DNA from: Niastella koreensis GR20-10 | GTDB lineage: Bacteria; Bacteroidota; Bacteroidia; Chitinophagales; Chitinophagaceae | Direction of reading: 5' to 3' | DNA length: 64,000 nucleotides | Assembly (NCBI RefSeq): GCF_000246855.1 | Contig: NC_016609.1 | Location: forward strand, 8,196,744 to 8,260,743 | Shown: positions 25,330 to 34,205 of the stretch, one piece after another | Layout: each line of letters starts with the position of its first letter | Numbering within the stretch: the stretch's first letter is position 1 | The notes under the pieces: model-generated | What the model was told of the DNA's origin: nothing | The model's database searches: none | What the model saw: the letters and a program-made list of their open reading frames with translations, nothing else | Translations under genes and position numbers: made by a program

Positions 25330-26297
25330 GGTTGTACTTTTTTGGGGGTTGATGCAGGCGCCTGCTTTTTTGCAAAGTTGAGGATGAAGAACAGTCCGGT
25401 GCTGATACTGGTACTCTGGCCTACATTACGACCTGCAATAACATGGCTTCCGTTTACCACCAGTTGAACCCATTTCAGGTTCTTTAAATGGTATTTTGCA
25501 TTTACGCCCAGGCGCGTTGCATTCATTTTGTTACTGGGGAAAGGCATATTGTTGCGGGTTATATCAAAACCACCCAGGGTGGTCCAGTTGTCGAGAAAAG
25601 CCTCCCCAATAATATCATTGTACCGGTAACCTGCCCGGAAGTTGAACGACATAGCATCGGGCATGTCTACCTTATTCGTGTAATGCATTTCGGTAGTATA
25701 ATAGGCATCGCGGTCAATTTTTATATTGTCGCGAAACACATAGGTGCCAGACAGGGTGGCAAACCATTTTCCTGCCTGGTAATCGGCCATCGCTCTCAGC
25801 GAAAGCGTTTTACTGCGCAACCCCAATGAAAGGGGCAGGTAGTCGGCTACATAATTACTCATGGGGGCTGATGCGCCTGCAAGGCCGTACACACTCAGAT
25901 CACCTTTGCCTACCTTTTTATCAAAGGGCATATATTTTACCCAAATCGATGCATCCTGAAAACCCTTCATGCCGTGTAAGGTGCCTGCAGATGCTTTGGT
26001 AGTTACATAAGGCGCGCCGAACAAAATATTTACTTTGTCAGTTACGCCGTAAGCCCCCATTACACTATACATTTGTGAAGAAACGGTACCTAAATTCAGG
26101 TTCTCTCTTTTAAGGGTGCCCTCCCAGTAATTTTTCCAGCTGCTATATCCGTACACCGGGCCAATACAAAGATTTTTTCTGGTCATCATAATACCATCTA
26201 TGTCTGTTTGGGCCACTGCAGATTGCAGGCCTGCTGCCAATAAAAAAAGCAAGCTGCAATACCGTAGGTTGGTCTTCCTGGATTGTTTCATAAACAA
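25326..26297 (-). CDS. Outer-membrane beta-barrel protein, function unknown
   Basis: A 323-residue protein with a signal peptide (LLFLLAAGLQSAVAQ) and alternating amphipathic strands typical of a transporter-like barrel (KVNILFGAPYVTTKAS, FNFRAGYRYNDIIGEAFLDN). An ATG two codons later (MKQSRK) is an alternative start. It is tightly packed (12-base gap upstream, four-base overlap downstream) with another barrel and the PAP2 lipoprotein. No specific family was recognised. Confidence 0.7.
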   Translation of the reverse strand: MFMKQSRKTNLRYCSLLFLLAAGLQSAVAQTDIDGIMMTRKNLCIGPVYGYSSWKNYWEGTLKRENLNLGTVSSQMYSVMGAYGVTDKVNILFGAPYVTTKASAGTLHGMKGFQDASIWVKYMPFDKKVGKGDLSVYGLAGASAPMSNYVADYLPLSLGLRSKTLSLRAMADYQAGKWFATLSGTYVFRDNIKIDRDAYYTTEMHYTNKVDMPDAMSFNFRAGYRYNDIIGEAFLDNWTTLGGFDITRNNMPFPSNKMNATRLGVNAKYHLKNLKWVQLVVNGSHVIAGRNVGQSTSISTGLFFILNFAKKQAPASTPKKVQP

Positions 26298-26308
26298 TTA
26301 GTATATGG

Positions 26309-27397
26309 TTAAAATTTAAAAGAAGCGCCAATGTTTACCAGGTAATCCGCAAAGGCAGCATCGCCCTGTGTATATACCCCGGTGTCTGCAGTTTTTAATT
26401 TGTCGGCAACGCTTTGGGTGCGATTGCGTTTAACCGCAAATGGCACATAAGCATATACCGTTGCTTTTTTGAATTGGTAGTTCACACCTGGTTCAATGGA
26501 AATGATATAACCCGGGCGGCGGAAACCCATGCTGCCACCGATCACATCTTTGGAGGGTTCGCACTCATCGCGCACCCCGGCAGAGAACGTGAATTTCTTA
26601 AAGGAGGCGCTGGCGCCGGCACGGATCATCATTTGATCGGGCACGCTCATTACACTGGTGCCGTATTTAATAGCGTCGGCAGAAACGGCACCGCCACGGG
26701 CAGTAGATACGCCATTTTGTTCCCGGGGATTGAACAGGTAATAAAAGTTACCATACACCCCAAAATTTTCGGTGAAGTTATAATAGGCATTTATTTCGGT
26801 AGTGAACCCGGTTCCCCCATCACCTAACTGTATTGATTGATCGACAGGCCCGAGTACCCTGGTGGAATCATTCTTGATAAAGAAATCCTGGTAGCGGTAA
26901 TCGCCGGTTGGCAGTTTTAGCCCGAGCCCTGCCTGGATGTTTCCTTTAGGCATGGTTGTTTGGTCAAACAGCCATTTATATACTGCGAAGCGAATATCGC
27001 CAACACCGAATGCATGCGTGGAGTGGCGGGCGTTTTTAACGCCATTGCCGCCATGCTCATACATAGAAGAGCGGACGTTGGCAATAACAGGCACATCCAG
27101 CCCTATAGACCAGCCATTTTTCAAATTGCGAAAAAGCGCCAGGTCAAGCGTATAAGCGTGATTGATTACCTGGGTCCCCTGTTCTATCCGTTGCTTTTGT
27201 TCTTCAGTTCCTACAAAATGGCGGAATGATTTAAAATAACGATTGCTTACAGATAGCAGCCATTTGGTTGAATCGTGGCTGAGCGCCTGGTCGCGCGTGC
27301 AGAAACCACCTGTGCTGCGTATGGCTACGCAACCCTGGGACCGGGCATGAAGGGTTAGCAATAAACAGGCAATCGATAAAATGGCAAGCTTTTTCAT
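26309..27397 (-). CDS. Outer-membrane beta-barrel protein, function unknown
   Basis: A 362-residue exported protein (signal ILSIACLLLTLHARSQG) with barrel-like strands through the body (GWSIGLDVPVIANVRS, FGVYGNFYYLFNPREQNG) and a C-terminal aromatic residue (IGASFKF), as is usual for outer-membrane barrels. It is the second gene of the PAP2 operon. It may transport or present the substrate of the PAP2 proteins; this is inference from context only. Confidence 0.7.
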   Translation of the reverse strand: MKKLAILSIACLLLTLHARSQGCVAIRSTGGFCTRDQALSHDSTKWLLSVSNRYFKSFRHFVGTEEQKQRIEQGTQVINHAYTLDLALFRNLKNGWSIGLDVPVIANVRSSMYEHGGNGVKNARHSTHAFGVGDIRFAVYKWLFDQTTMPKGNIQAGLGLKLPTGDYRYQDFFIKNDSTRVLGPVDQSIQLGDGGTGFTTEINAYYNFTENFGVYGNFYYLFNPREQNGVSTARGGAVSADAIKYGTSVMSVPDQMMIRAGASASFKKFTFSAGVRDECEPSKDVIGGSMGFRRPGYIISIEPGVNYQFKKATVYAYVPFAVKRNRTQSVADKLKTADTGVYTQGDAAFADYLVNIGASFKF

Positions 27398-27426
27398 AAA
27401 CAGTTATTTTGGTAGTGTTGGTTGTG

Positions 27427-28764
27427 TTATTTACTGGCCAGCTGTTCTTTTCTCATAGATAATTTTGTGAGTACATAATTACCTACTTTCTCGCCCTGGT
27501 CGCGCGCTACAATTACAGAAGGGCGATAATGAATGCCACCATAAAAGCGGCTTATACCTGCTTCATCTGCCGCCTCGCGGGGTGTTTTAAAGCTCCGGTC
27601 GGGAAACCCCCATGGGCGTTCGGTGCTGTCGCGGAAAGGCGTTTGTGCCCCATAGATATGTTCCAGTACAGTAGCGGCGGCAGTTGATATAATAGAGTGA
27701 CCGCTGGTATATTCAGGAAACGGCGGGGTTTGCAAAAAGGGTTTCCAGTTTGCATCGATGTATTTGTTGATCACCGTTTCGGGGCGAACGAGATTAAAGG
27801 TGTATTTGGCATCCCAGCAGGCAATAAAGGCATCCATTAAAGCAAATGATACAGTAGTATAGGTGTACACCGTTTTTTCAAAATTGGCTTTTTGGTTCTC
27901 GCAGATAATCCCGGTAATGCCCATCCAGTGGCCGCCGGGCGTCATGGCCTTGGTGGCATACATGGTGTGACCAACCACGTTTAATTTAAAACCATTACAA
28001 TCCCAGAAACTGGAGATGGCTTTTTGTTCATCGGTAAGCAAATTAACGGTATCAAGTACCTGTTTGGCCATTTTATAGAAGGCGCAGCCTGAATCTTTGC
28101 CAAACCTGCACGGAAGTGGCGGCGCAAACTGGTTACAGCTGTCCATGGCAATGGTGCGAATGGTACGCCATTGTGGTTCTACTGCCTGAAAATATCCTGG
28201 CGGCGTGGGGATCCATTTGCCTTCATCGTTTGGCACCGTGTATTTGGCGGCAGAGCGGGTTTGTGCATAGTTGTCTTTCTTGCTCCAGGCCAGCACCGCT
28301 TTGGCAACAGATACGCCATATTCTTCAGAATTCTTTTTCATGTCGGCAGGCATGCCATTGGTTTCGGCCAGCATTTTTAAACTGTCAACTATCTGATCGG
28401 TCTGGTCTTTTGAAAAAGTGAGGGTTTTGCCCACTTCCATAAAAGCCATCAGCGCCGCATAGGGATAATCGACCACTTTGCCGGAGTCAGGGGGAAGCAC
28501 ATAATCGAACCCTTTTAACTGACCTTTCAGGGAGGTATAGGTGCTGTCGCCATGTACCATTACTTCATAGGCGGCCAAATGGGCATAGGCATAAATACGA
28601 CTGGCCACCGGCGGGGTAAAGATGTCGTAAGTAATAACATCAGTCAGCTCACCGGTTATTTTACTGTACAGAACGGGGTTGTGCAATACTTTTTGATAAT
28701 CAGCAGCACGTTGTTTGCAGGAGGTAACTCCTGCCAATAGAAGGGCAAACAAAAATAAACGCAT
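27427..28764 (-). CDS. PAP2 / vanadium haloperoxidase-like lipoprotein
   Basis: A 445-residue lipoprotein (lipobox AGVTSC near residue 16) and a paralogue of the PAP2 protein at 23.8 kb. It has YTSGHSIISTAAATVL, GISRFYGGIHYRPSV and DQGEKVGNYV, in the order expected of vanadium-type phosphate-binding proteins. It is the first or second gene of the operon, 29 bases ahead of a barrel gene. The paired organisation suggests a common surface pathway. Confidence 0.82.
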   Translation of the reverse strand: MRLFLFALLLAGVTSCKQRAADYQKVLHNPVLYSKITGELTDVITYDIFTPPVASRIYAYAHLAAYEVMVHGDSTYTSLKGQLKGFDYVLPPDSGKVVDYPYAALMAFMEVGKTLTFSKDQTDQIVDSLKMLAETNGMPADMKKNSEEYGVSVAKAVLAWSKKDNYAQTRSAAKYTVPNDEGKWIPTPPGYFQAVEPQWRTIRTIAMDSCNQFAPPLPCRFGKDSGCAFYKMAKQVLDTVNLLTDEQKAISSFWDCNGFKLNVVGHTMYATKAMTPGGHWMGITGIICENQKANFEKTVYTYTTVSFALMDAFIACWDAKYTFNLVRPETVINKYIDANWKPFLQTPPFPEYTSGHSIISTAAATVLEHIYGAQTPFRDSTERPWGFPDRSFKTPREAADEAGISRFYGGIHYRPSVIVARDQGEKVGNYVLTKLSMRKEQLASK

Positions 28765-28839
28765 GATATAGCAATTAGTAATAAATCAGACTTGTAACCT
28801 GGCTATAACTTTCCCAATAAAAAGGCGATGATAAAACCA

Positions 28840-29391
28840 TTAGCACTCGGGAGGTTGTGCTGGTGTGGTAAGCAAAGGAAATGAAGGAATGACGTTGGTA
28901 TAGCCTGTGTATTGATGACTTTGGGCTGCCAGGGTTTGCACCTGCCAATTGTTTTGTTGGTCCCAGTATTCAGTTACCGGGCTTTTGATGGAAATTCCCG
29001 GGGTGGAATTTTTACTTTGAGAATTATGTTGCAGGTCATTCACCAGTTTGAAAAATTCGTCGCGGGCGTTTTGTAAACGCATCCGGTTCTCATTGGGCAA
29101 ACATAACAGCACGAGTTCGCCGTTCTCTACTTTGCGTTTTACATATTTATAGTGTATACCGTTGAATTCGATTTCGCCATCGTAACGTTCAAAATTGGAG
29201 GAAATACTTTGGTAAGGCATGTTGAGCGGAACGCGGATCTCTATGAGGCTGGCTTCATTGTATTGTTGCCGATCCAGTTGGGCTTCCAAACGGGTATCGG
29301 CCCGGTGTTGCAGATAATCGGACAGAAACCGATATCCAAACCAGTTAAACAAGAAGATGAGAAGCAGCAATATGGCAGCAGCTCGTTTCAT
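28840..29391 (-). CDS. Hypothetical membrane-anchored protein
   Basis: A 183-residue protein with one N-terminal hydrophobic segment (AAAILLLLIFLFNWFGYRFL) and a polar periplasmic body. It has the segments IEIRVPLNMPYQS and NGIHYKYVKRKVENGELVLLC. The C-terminus is proline-rich. The family was not recognised. It lies 75 bases upstream of the first PAP2 gene on the same strand and probably heads that operon. Confidence 0.65.
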   Translation of the reverse strand: MKRAAAILLLLIFLFNWFGYRFLSDYLQHRADTRLEAQLDRQQYNEASLIEIRVPLNMPYQSISSNFERYDGEIEFNGIHYKYVKRKVENGELVLLCLPNENRMRLQNARDEFFKLVNDLQHNSQSKNSTPGISIKSPVTEYWDQQNNWQVQTLAAQSHQYTGYTNVIPSFPLLTTPAQPPEC

Positions 29392-29571
29392 CCGTGGTAC
29401 AATAGCTTTGAGTTACTACAAAATAAGACAATTTGGGGTACGAAAACGCTGTAGGGCAAAATATTTTAGTGGGTGTGGGTTGCTAAATATTGCAGAAAAA
29501 TATTATTTGACGTGGGTGTTGCTGTGTCATGGTTCAGCTTTTCGGCGGTTTCATTATGGTGAAGGATGTGT

Positions 29572-29664
29572 GAACCATGTGTGATCCTTGTGTCAACCAT
29601 GTGTCAAATAGCACCCTTCACCAATGGATGACACATGTTTCACACATGGTTCACACATGGTTTA
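29572..29664. repeat. CCATGTGTGA/CCATGTGTCA word-repeat tract with inverted arms
   Basis: At least three copies of ACCATGTGTGA or ACCATGTGTCA on the left are mirrored by three reverse-complement copies (TGACACATG, TCACACATGG, TTCACACATGG) on the right. This can fold into several alternative hairpins. Confidence 0.65.
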
Positions 29665-29710
29665 TGCTATTCATCCCGGATTTTGATGTGTCCCGTACCA
29701 GGTTTGTTCG

Positions 29711-29740
29711 AAGCCCGTCCCATTTTCCAAAAACGGGCTT
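29711..29740. terminator. Hairpin downstream of the fucose operon
   Basis: AAGCCCGT pairs with ACGGGCTT over a 14-base loop. It lies about 90 bases beyond the last gene of the leftward fucose operon. The T-run is weak on both strands, so termination is uncertain. Confidence 0.4.
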
Positions 29741-29826
29741 TAGTGTTTGGTATCTTTGTGGTGTTGGAAATAAAAAAAGCACCCCAATTAGTCAGGACGC
29801 TTTATATCGTATTGATCTGTTATTTC

Positions 29827-30597
29827 TTAGTTGTTCAGCTTGGTAAAACCTCCATCGATTGGATAATCGCAGCCGGTAATGAAGGACGCTTCATTAGAGC
29901 AGAGGTATAATGCCAGGTAACCGATCTCTTCAGGTTTACCCATGCGGCCAATTGGCTGGGTTTTGGACAGCTTTTCAAACATCTCAACTTCTTTGCCAGG
30001 ATAGTTCTTTGACAGGAATCCATCTACAAACGGCGTATGTACGCGGGCCGGTGAAATACAGTTGCAGCGGATATTGTATTTCAAATAATCCTTGGCAACA
30101 GATAACGTCATGCCAACGACAGCACCTTTGGTCATGGAGTAGGCAAAACGGTCGGGTATGCCCACCAGTGAGGCAATGGAAGCCATATTAAGAATGGAAC
30201 CGCCATTTTGTTTCATGTGCGGAATAACGGCGTGTAAACAGTTGTATACGCCTTTTACATTCACACTTACCAGGCGGTCGAAGTCGGCTTCGGGTGTAGT
30301 ATCGGCAGTACCAATGTGGGCAATACCGGCATTGTTGATGAGGATGTCGATAGCGCCATTGGCTGCAATTCCATCCACGATCTGTTTTACATCGGCTTGT
30401 TTGGATACATCACATTTGTAAAACTGGCCTTTGCCGCCGGCCGCTGAAATTTCTTTCACCACGTTGGTAGCGCCCTGTTCATCCATATCAAGAATATGAA
30501 CGCTGGCTCCCTGTTGGGCAAATACAGTAGCAATGGCTTTACCTATACCACTTCCGCCACCGGTAATGATGGCTGTTTTATTGTCGAGTCGAAACAT
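29827..30597 (-). CDS. SDR-family oxidoreductase, probable 2-keto-3-deoxy-L-fuconate dehydrogenase
   Basis: A 256-residue short-chain dehydrogenase. It has the NAD-binding GGGSGIGKAIA, the NNAG motif, the catalytic Ser in SIASLVGIP and YSMTKGAVVG (YxxxK). The sequence and its place in the fucose operon suit the step oxidising 2-keto-3-deoxy-L-fuconate to the diketo acid. That substrate is inferred from context, since SDR specificity cannot be read directly. It is the last gene of the operon. Confidence 0.8.
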   Translation of the reverse strand: MFRLDNKTAIITGGGSGIGKAIATVFAQQGASVHILDMDEQGATNVVKEISAAGGKGQFYKCDVSKQADVKQIVDGIAANGAIDILINNAGIAHIGTADTTPEADFDRLVSVNVKGVYNCLHAVIPHMKQNGGSILNMASIASLVGIPDRFAYSMTKGAVVGMTLSVAKDYLKYNIRCNCISPARVHTPFVDGFLSKNYPGKEVEMFEKLSKTQPIGRMGKPEEIGYLALYLCSNEASFITGCDYPIDGGFTKLNN

Positions 30598-30628
30598 GGG
30601 TGCGAAATTAGTTGATATGTTGATACGT

Positions 30629-30656
30629 TGAAAAGTTAACCCGTTAACTTTTCAAT
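30629..30656. repeat. Perfect GTTAAC hairpin between fucP and SDR genes
   Basis: TTGAAAAGTTAAC pairs perfectly (13 bases) with GTTAACTTTTCAA across a two-base centre, followed on the plus strand by TTTTT. It uses the same GTTAAC word as the tract at 18.9-19.0 kb. Confidence 0.65.
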
Positions 30657-30658
30657 TT

Positions 30659-31945
30659 TTATACTGTTGCTGTTTTAGGTTTATAGCCTTTCCAACCGAA
30701 ATACAGGATCACAATAAAGCAGACGAGCGGAATGATGTACCCGTTCTGAATATTGTGCGTGATATCGGCAATGCGGCCCATCGCAAGCGGAATTAATGCG
30801 CCACCTACAATTGACATAATGATAAGACTGGAGCCAATTTTGGTATCTGCTCCTAGCCCTTTTATGCCCAATGCGAAAATGGTGGGGAACATGATCGACA
30901 TAAAAAATCCAACCCCAATCAACGCATATACTGTTACCATTCCGGTGCTGACAATGGCAATGGCAGATAAAACAATATTAATTACCGAATATAGAACCAG
31001 TAATTTATTAGGGCTGATGTATCTCATAAAGAAAGTGCCTACGAACCGGCCACCCATGAAGGCAATACCATATCCCAAAGACAGGTATTTTGAAGCCATC
31101 TTTTCATCGATATGGGCTGCTTTCACGGCTATATTAATAAAGAAGCTGGTAACACAAACCTGTGCGCCTACATAAAAGAATTGCGCTATCACTGCCCATA
31201 CTAAATGTTTATGGCGGGTTGCATTGGCGAAACTTGATTTCTTCGTTTCTTCTGCTTCTTTTATTTCAGGCAGCTTGGTGAAAATAAAGATCAGGGCTAC
31301 GGCAAGAATAATAACCCCAAGGATCAAATAAGGCCCTTTTACTGTAGCTGCTTCACCGGCCAGGTAGGTATTCAGGGCCCCGGGCGACATGGCCGCTTTT
31401 TGCGCATCGGTTAAATTATTCTTTGATAAAATAAATTCCCCTCCGATCAGCGGCGCCAATACAGTTGCCAGTCCGTTAAATGACTGTGACAGGTTTAACC
31501 GTTGGGTAGCTGTCTCCTTCGGGCCTAATAAGGAAGCATAAGGGTTGGCGGCGGTTTCTAAAAACGTGAGTCCGCTGGCAATAATAAACAGCGCTCCCAG
31601 GAAATAAACATATTCTCTTGTATTAGCGGCAGGAATGAATAACAGGGAGCCGGTACCAAACAGCAATAGCCCTAAAATAATTCCAGATTTATAACCATAC
31701 TTTCTCATTACAAATCCCGCGGGTAATGCCATCGCAAAATAGGCTATGAATACGGCTGAGTCTACTAATGAGGATTGCAAATAGCTAAGGCTAAAAGCCT
31801 TTCGCAGGTGTGGGATCAATATAGGATCGAGGTTATGTACAAAGCCCCAAAAGAAAAACAAACTGGTTACTAAGATGAATGGGAATAGATATCCCTTACG
31901 CTGTTCTTGATTCAGGGAGGCACTGGATGATGATGGAAGGGCCAT
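30659..31945 (-). CDS. fucP: L-fucose:H+ symporter
   Basis: A 428-residue, 12-helix MFS transporter of the FucP family, in the inner membrane. It shows the family N-terminus (FFFWGFVHNLDPILIPHLRKAF region, residues about 30-52), FLETAANPYASLLGP and LNLSQSFNGLATVLAPLIGG. Membership is clear, and the surrounding fucose-catabolic genes point to L-fucose as the substrate. There are 61 bases to the next gene downstream and 114 to the one upstream, both with inverted repeats. Confidence 0.88.
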   Translation of the reverse strand: MALPSSSSASLNQEQRKGYLFPFILVTSLFFFWGFVHNLDPILIPHLRKAFSLSYLQSSLVDSAVFIAYFAMALPAGFVMRKYGYKSGIILGLLLFGTGSLLFIPAANTREYVYFLGALFIIASGLTFLETAANPYASLLGPKETATQRLNLSQSFNGLATVLAPLIGGEFILSKNNLTDAQKAAMSPGALNTYLAGEAATVKGPYLILGVIILAVALIFIFTKLPEIKEAEETKKSSFANATRHKHLVWAVIAQFFYVGAQVCVTSFFINIAVKAAHIDEKMASKYLSLGYGIAFMGGRFVGTFFMRYISPNKLLVLYSVINIVLSAIAIVSTGMVTVYALIGVGFFMSIMFPTIFALGIKGLGADTKIGSSLIIMSIVGGALIPLAMGRIADITHNIQNGYIIPLVCFIVILYFGWKGYKPKTATV

Positions 31946-31987
31946 GCAATCGGGAATTTTAAGTTGGATTTATAAGTGAATTAAGGT

Positions 31988-32049
31988 GACCTGTCAGGTA
32001 GATGGCTTTAGTCTGAATGCTCAGCATGCCTAAGTTTACCTGACAGGTC
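31988..32049. repeat. Inverted repeat GACCTGTCAGGTA / TACCTGACAGGTC
   Basis: Thirteen bases at 31988-32000 are perfectly complementary to 32037-32049, in the gap between the fucose dehydrogenase and fucP. This ACCTGTCAGGT motif is familiar as a dispersed intergenic hairpin in Bacteroidetes. Confidence 0.6.
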
Positions 32050-32059
32050 TGCCTGCGCT

Positions 32060-32842
32060 TTAGGTCAATGAACGATCGAGATGCGTGTACCCACCATCCA
32101 CATAAATGATCTGTCCGGTGGTGTGGCTGGAGCGGTCACTGATCAGGAATACCGTCATATCGGCAATCTCTTCTGAAGTAGTGAAGCGCTTTTCCAATGG
32201 GATCTTGGAAACGATCTGCGCCAGTTTCTCTTTCGGATTGGGCAGGGTTTGGATCCATTTATCATACAACGGCGTCCATACCTCGGCAGGGATCACAGTG
32301 TTTACGCGGATGGAGTAAGGCAACAATTCAACAGCCCACTCACGCGTCAATGCATTGATACCGCCTTTAGATGCTGCATAACCAGAGGTATTACCCTGGC
32401 CGGTGTCAGCAACCTTTGAGCCGATATTTGTGATGGTGCCTTTTGTTTCTTTCAGATAAGGCAATGCATAATGCGCCAGGTTATAAATATGACTGAGGTT
32501 GATCTGCAGCGATTTCATGAATTTTTCAGGTGAACCGCTTTCCAGTCCGCAACCATCGTTCATACCGGCATTATTAATAAGGCCATCGATGCGGCCAAAT
32601 TCTTTCACGGTAAAATCTATCACAGCTTTACATGCAGCAGGGTCAGCCAGCTCTGCTTCAATGCTGGTGGCTTTCCCTTTTGCCTTTATAATTTCATCAA
32701 CTTTAGCCTGGTTATCAGCTTTATTTCTTCCGGCAATTACTACAATACCACCTTCAGCAGCCAATGAACTGCTGATAGCAGCACCAATTCCTTTGGCACC
32801 CCCGGTAACAATAAATACTTTGTTGGTGAGATGTAAATCCAT
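32060..32842 (-). CDS. SDR-family oxidoreductase, probable L-fucose dehydrogenase
   Basis: A 260-residue short-chain dehydrogenase with GGAKGIGAAI (nucleotide site), INNAGMND and YAASKGG (catalytic YxxxK). In non-phosphorylating fucose catabolism the first enzyme oxidises L-fucose to L-fuconolactone. The gene is five bases downstream of a lactonase-type amidohydrolase, so this is the more likely of the two SDRs for that step. Specificity is inferred. Confidence 0.8.
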   Translation of the reverse strand: MDLHLTNKVFIVTGGAKGIGAAISSSLAAEGGIVVIAGRNKADNQAKVDEIIKAKGKATSIEAELADPAACKAVIDFTVKEFGRIDGLINNAGMNDGCGLESGSPEKFMKSLQINLSHIYNLAHYALPYLKETKGTITNIGSKVADTGQGNTSGYAASKGGINALTREWAVELLPYSIRVNTVIPAEVWTPLYDKWIQTLPNPKEKLAQIVSKIPLEKRFTTSEEIADMTVFLISDRSSHTTGQIIYVDGGYTHLDRSLT

Positions 32843-32847
32843 ATTAG

Positions 32848-33744
32848 TTATAAATTATAAAATTGAATGGCATTGCTGCCAAATACTTTTTCCCTGTCTT
32901 CTGCCGAAAAGCTCTCCATATATTTCTCCAGCAAACTTTTCCATTGTACATAAATACCGCTGAGCAACATAACCGGCCAGTCGCTGCCGAACAGCAGTCT
33001 GTCGGTACCGAATGCTTCAAACACCACATCGAGGTAGGGGAAGAAATCGGCTGCGCTCCATTCTTTCCAGTTGGTTTCGGTAAACAAACCAGATAGTTTG
33101 CAGCACACGTTCGGAAATTTGGCTATTTCCTGCATGCCTGCGCGCCAGTCGTCTATCTGTTTATGACGAATGTCGGGTTTGGCGCAATGATCTACCACAA
33201 ATGGCTGATCGGGAAAAGCCTGGACAAAATCAATAGCTGGTTGCAATTGATTATGGAAGATGAGAATATCGTACGTATAGTTGTATGCCTTTAAAGCTGC
33301 CACGCCACGGCGGAAATTTGGCCGGGCCAGAAAATCGAGTGGTTCGCCCTGCACTACGTGGCGGTATCCTTTAATGAAGGGATACTGCGAAAAGTATTGC
33401 AAACGCTCTGCGATGTTATCGGCCTGTAAGTCGATCCAGCCTACCACGCCTTTGATAATGGAATGTGTTTTGGCCAGTTCAACCAGGAAATGGGTTTCCA
33501 TTTCAGTTTGCGTTGCCTGTACGGCTACCACGCCATCCACATTATTTCTTTTTGAAACCAGCGCCAAGTGTTCCGGAAGATAATCCTGCTGAAGGGTCTT
33601 CATGGAATTATCTATCCAGTCGTAGGTTTTTTTATCGTATTTCCAGAAGTGAACGTGGGAGTCGATAACGATCCCGGCCCCCTCCCGTCCTCCCCCGGTG
33701 GGGGAGGGATTGGCAGCATCGTAATATTTTTTGAGAAGTGTCAT
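32848..33744 (-). CDS. Amidohydrolase (L-fuconolactonase-like) with repeat-derived N-terminal insert
   Basis: A 298-residue TIM-barrel hydrolase of the amidohydrolase_2 / L-fuconolactonase family. It starts functionally at VIDSHVHFWKYD (HxH metal motif), with VVDHCAKPDI and LLFGSDWPVM further on. It would open L-fuconolactone to L-fuconate. Residues 12-25 ([13 protein letters not shown]) are encoded by palindromic repeat copy A inserted between the start codon and the first barrel strand; family proteins normally start directly at the HxH strand. The following SDR begins five bases after its stop. Confidence 0.85.
   Translation of the reverse strand: MTLLKKYYDAANPSPTGGGREGAGIVIDSHVHFWKYDKKTYDWIDNSMKTLQQDYLPEHLALVSKRNNVDGVVAVQATQTEMETHFLVELAKTHSIIKGVVGWIDLQADNIAERLQYFSQYPFIKGYRHVVQGEPLDFLARPNFRRGVAALKAYNYTYDILIFHNQLQPAIDFVQAFPDQPFVVDHCAKPDIRHKQIDDWRAGMQEIAKFPNVCCKLSGLFTETNWKEWSAADFFPYLDVVFEAFGTDRLLFGSDWPVMLLSGIYVQWKSLLEKYMESFSAEDREKVFGSNAIQFYNL
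33673..33709 (-). repeat. GC-rich palindromic repeat, copy A (in-frame in amidohydrolase)
   Basis: GGCCCCCTCCCGTCC followed by an 8-base perfect stem CCTCCCCC-GGT-GGGGGAGG. It is translated in the leftward amidohydrolase as [11 protein letters not shown]. Confidence 0.8.
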
Positions 33745-33763
33745 TTTCTAAATTTCAATAGCG

Positions 33764-34159
33764 TTAGCAATATATTATCCCTGCAAATGATCGGAGTGTT
33801 TTCAATCTCCCCCTCCACCGGAGGGGGCCGGGGGGGAGGCCGAATATTTTCTCCATGAGGATCCATTTTTCACCAGGCTTTGCCCAGGGAAGCGCCTGTT
33901 GGTACTTCCACATCAGGCTTTCCCATTCCTGAACCCTGGGGTTGGCGGCATCGGCCTTTGCCTTTTCAGCAAAGGTAAACTGCTCATTGGCCTCGATGAT
34001 CATAAACAACCGGTTACCCGTGCGATAGATGTCGAGCACGTCAATGCCAGCCGATTGAATGCTTTGCACTATCTCGGGCCATATTTCATCGTGATGGCGC
34101 TCGTAATCGGCAATCATTGCCGCATCATCTACCAGGTCCAGGGCAAGACAATACCTCAT
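33764..34159 (-). CDS. L-fucose/L-rhamnose mutarotase family protein with repeat-derived C-terminal tail
   Basis: A small (about 105 core residues) mutarotase of the RhaM/FucM-like family that interconverts sugar anomers. The family blocks YERHHDEIWPEI, YRTGNRLFMI and EKWILMEKIF are seen. The family normally ends at about this last block. Here 25 more residues follow, and the first dozen ([12 protein letters not shown]) come from palindromic repeat copy B, so the native stop has been lost by insertion. The gene lies between the fuconate-pathway hydrolases. Confidence 0.85.
   Translation of the reverse strand: MRYCLALDLVDDAAMIADYERHHDEIWPEIVQSIQSAGIDVLDIYRTGNRLFMIIEANEQFTFAEKAKADAANPRVQEWESLMWKYQQALPWAKPGEKWILMEKIFGLPPGPLRWRGRLKTLRSFAGIIYC
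33806..33842 (+). repeat. GC-rich palindromic repeat, copy B (at the mutarotase C-terminus)
   Basis: The stem CCCCCTCC-ACC-GGAGGGGG is followed by CCGGGGGGGAGGCC. It is in opposite orientation to copy A, 96 bases away. It replaces the end of the mutarotase reading frame. Confidence 0.8.
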
Positions 34160-34205
34160 GCTTGTAGTTTGATGTTTATGGTTTGTAGCTCAAACCACAA
34201 ACTGT

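Larger units (their letters stand above)
29392..29826. other. Gene-free stretch upstream of the PAP2 operon
   Basis: This 435-base gap holds the CCATGTGTGA word-repeat tract (29572-29664) and a hairpin at 29711-29740. No convincing protein or RNA gene was seen. Confidence 0.5.
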
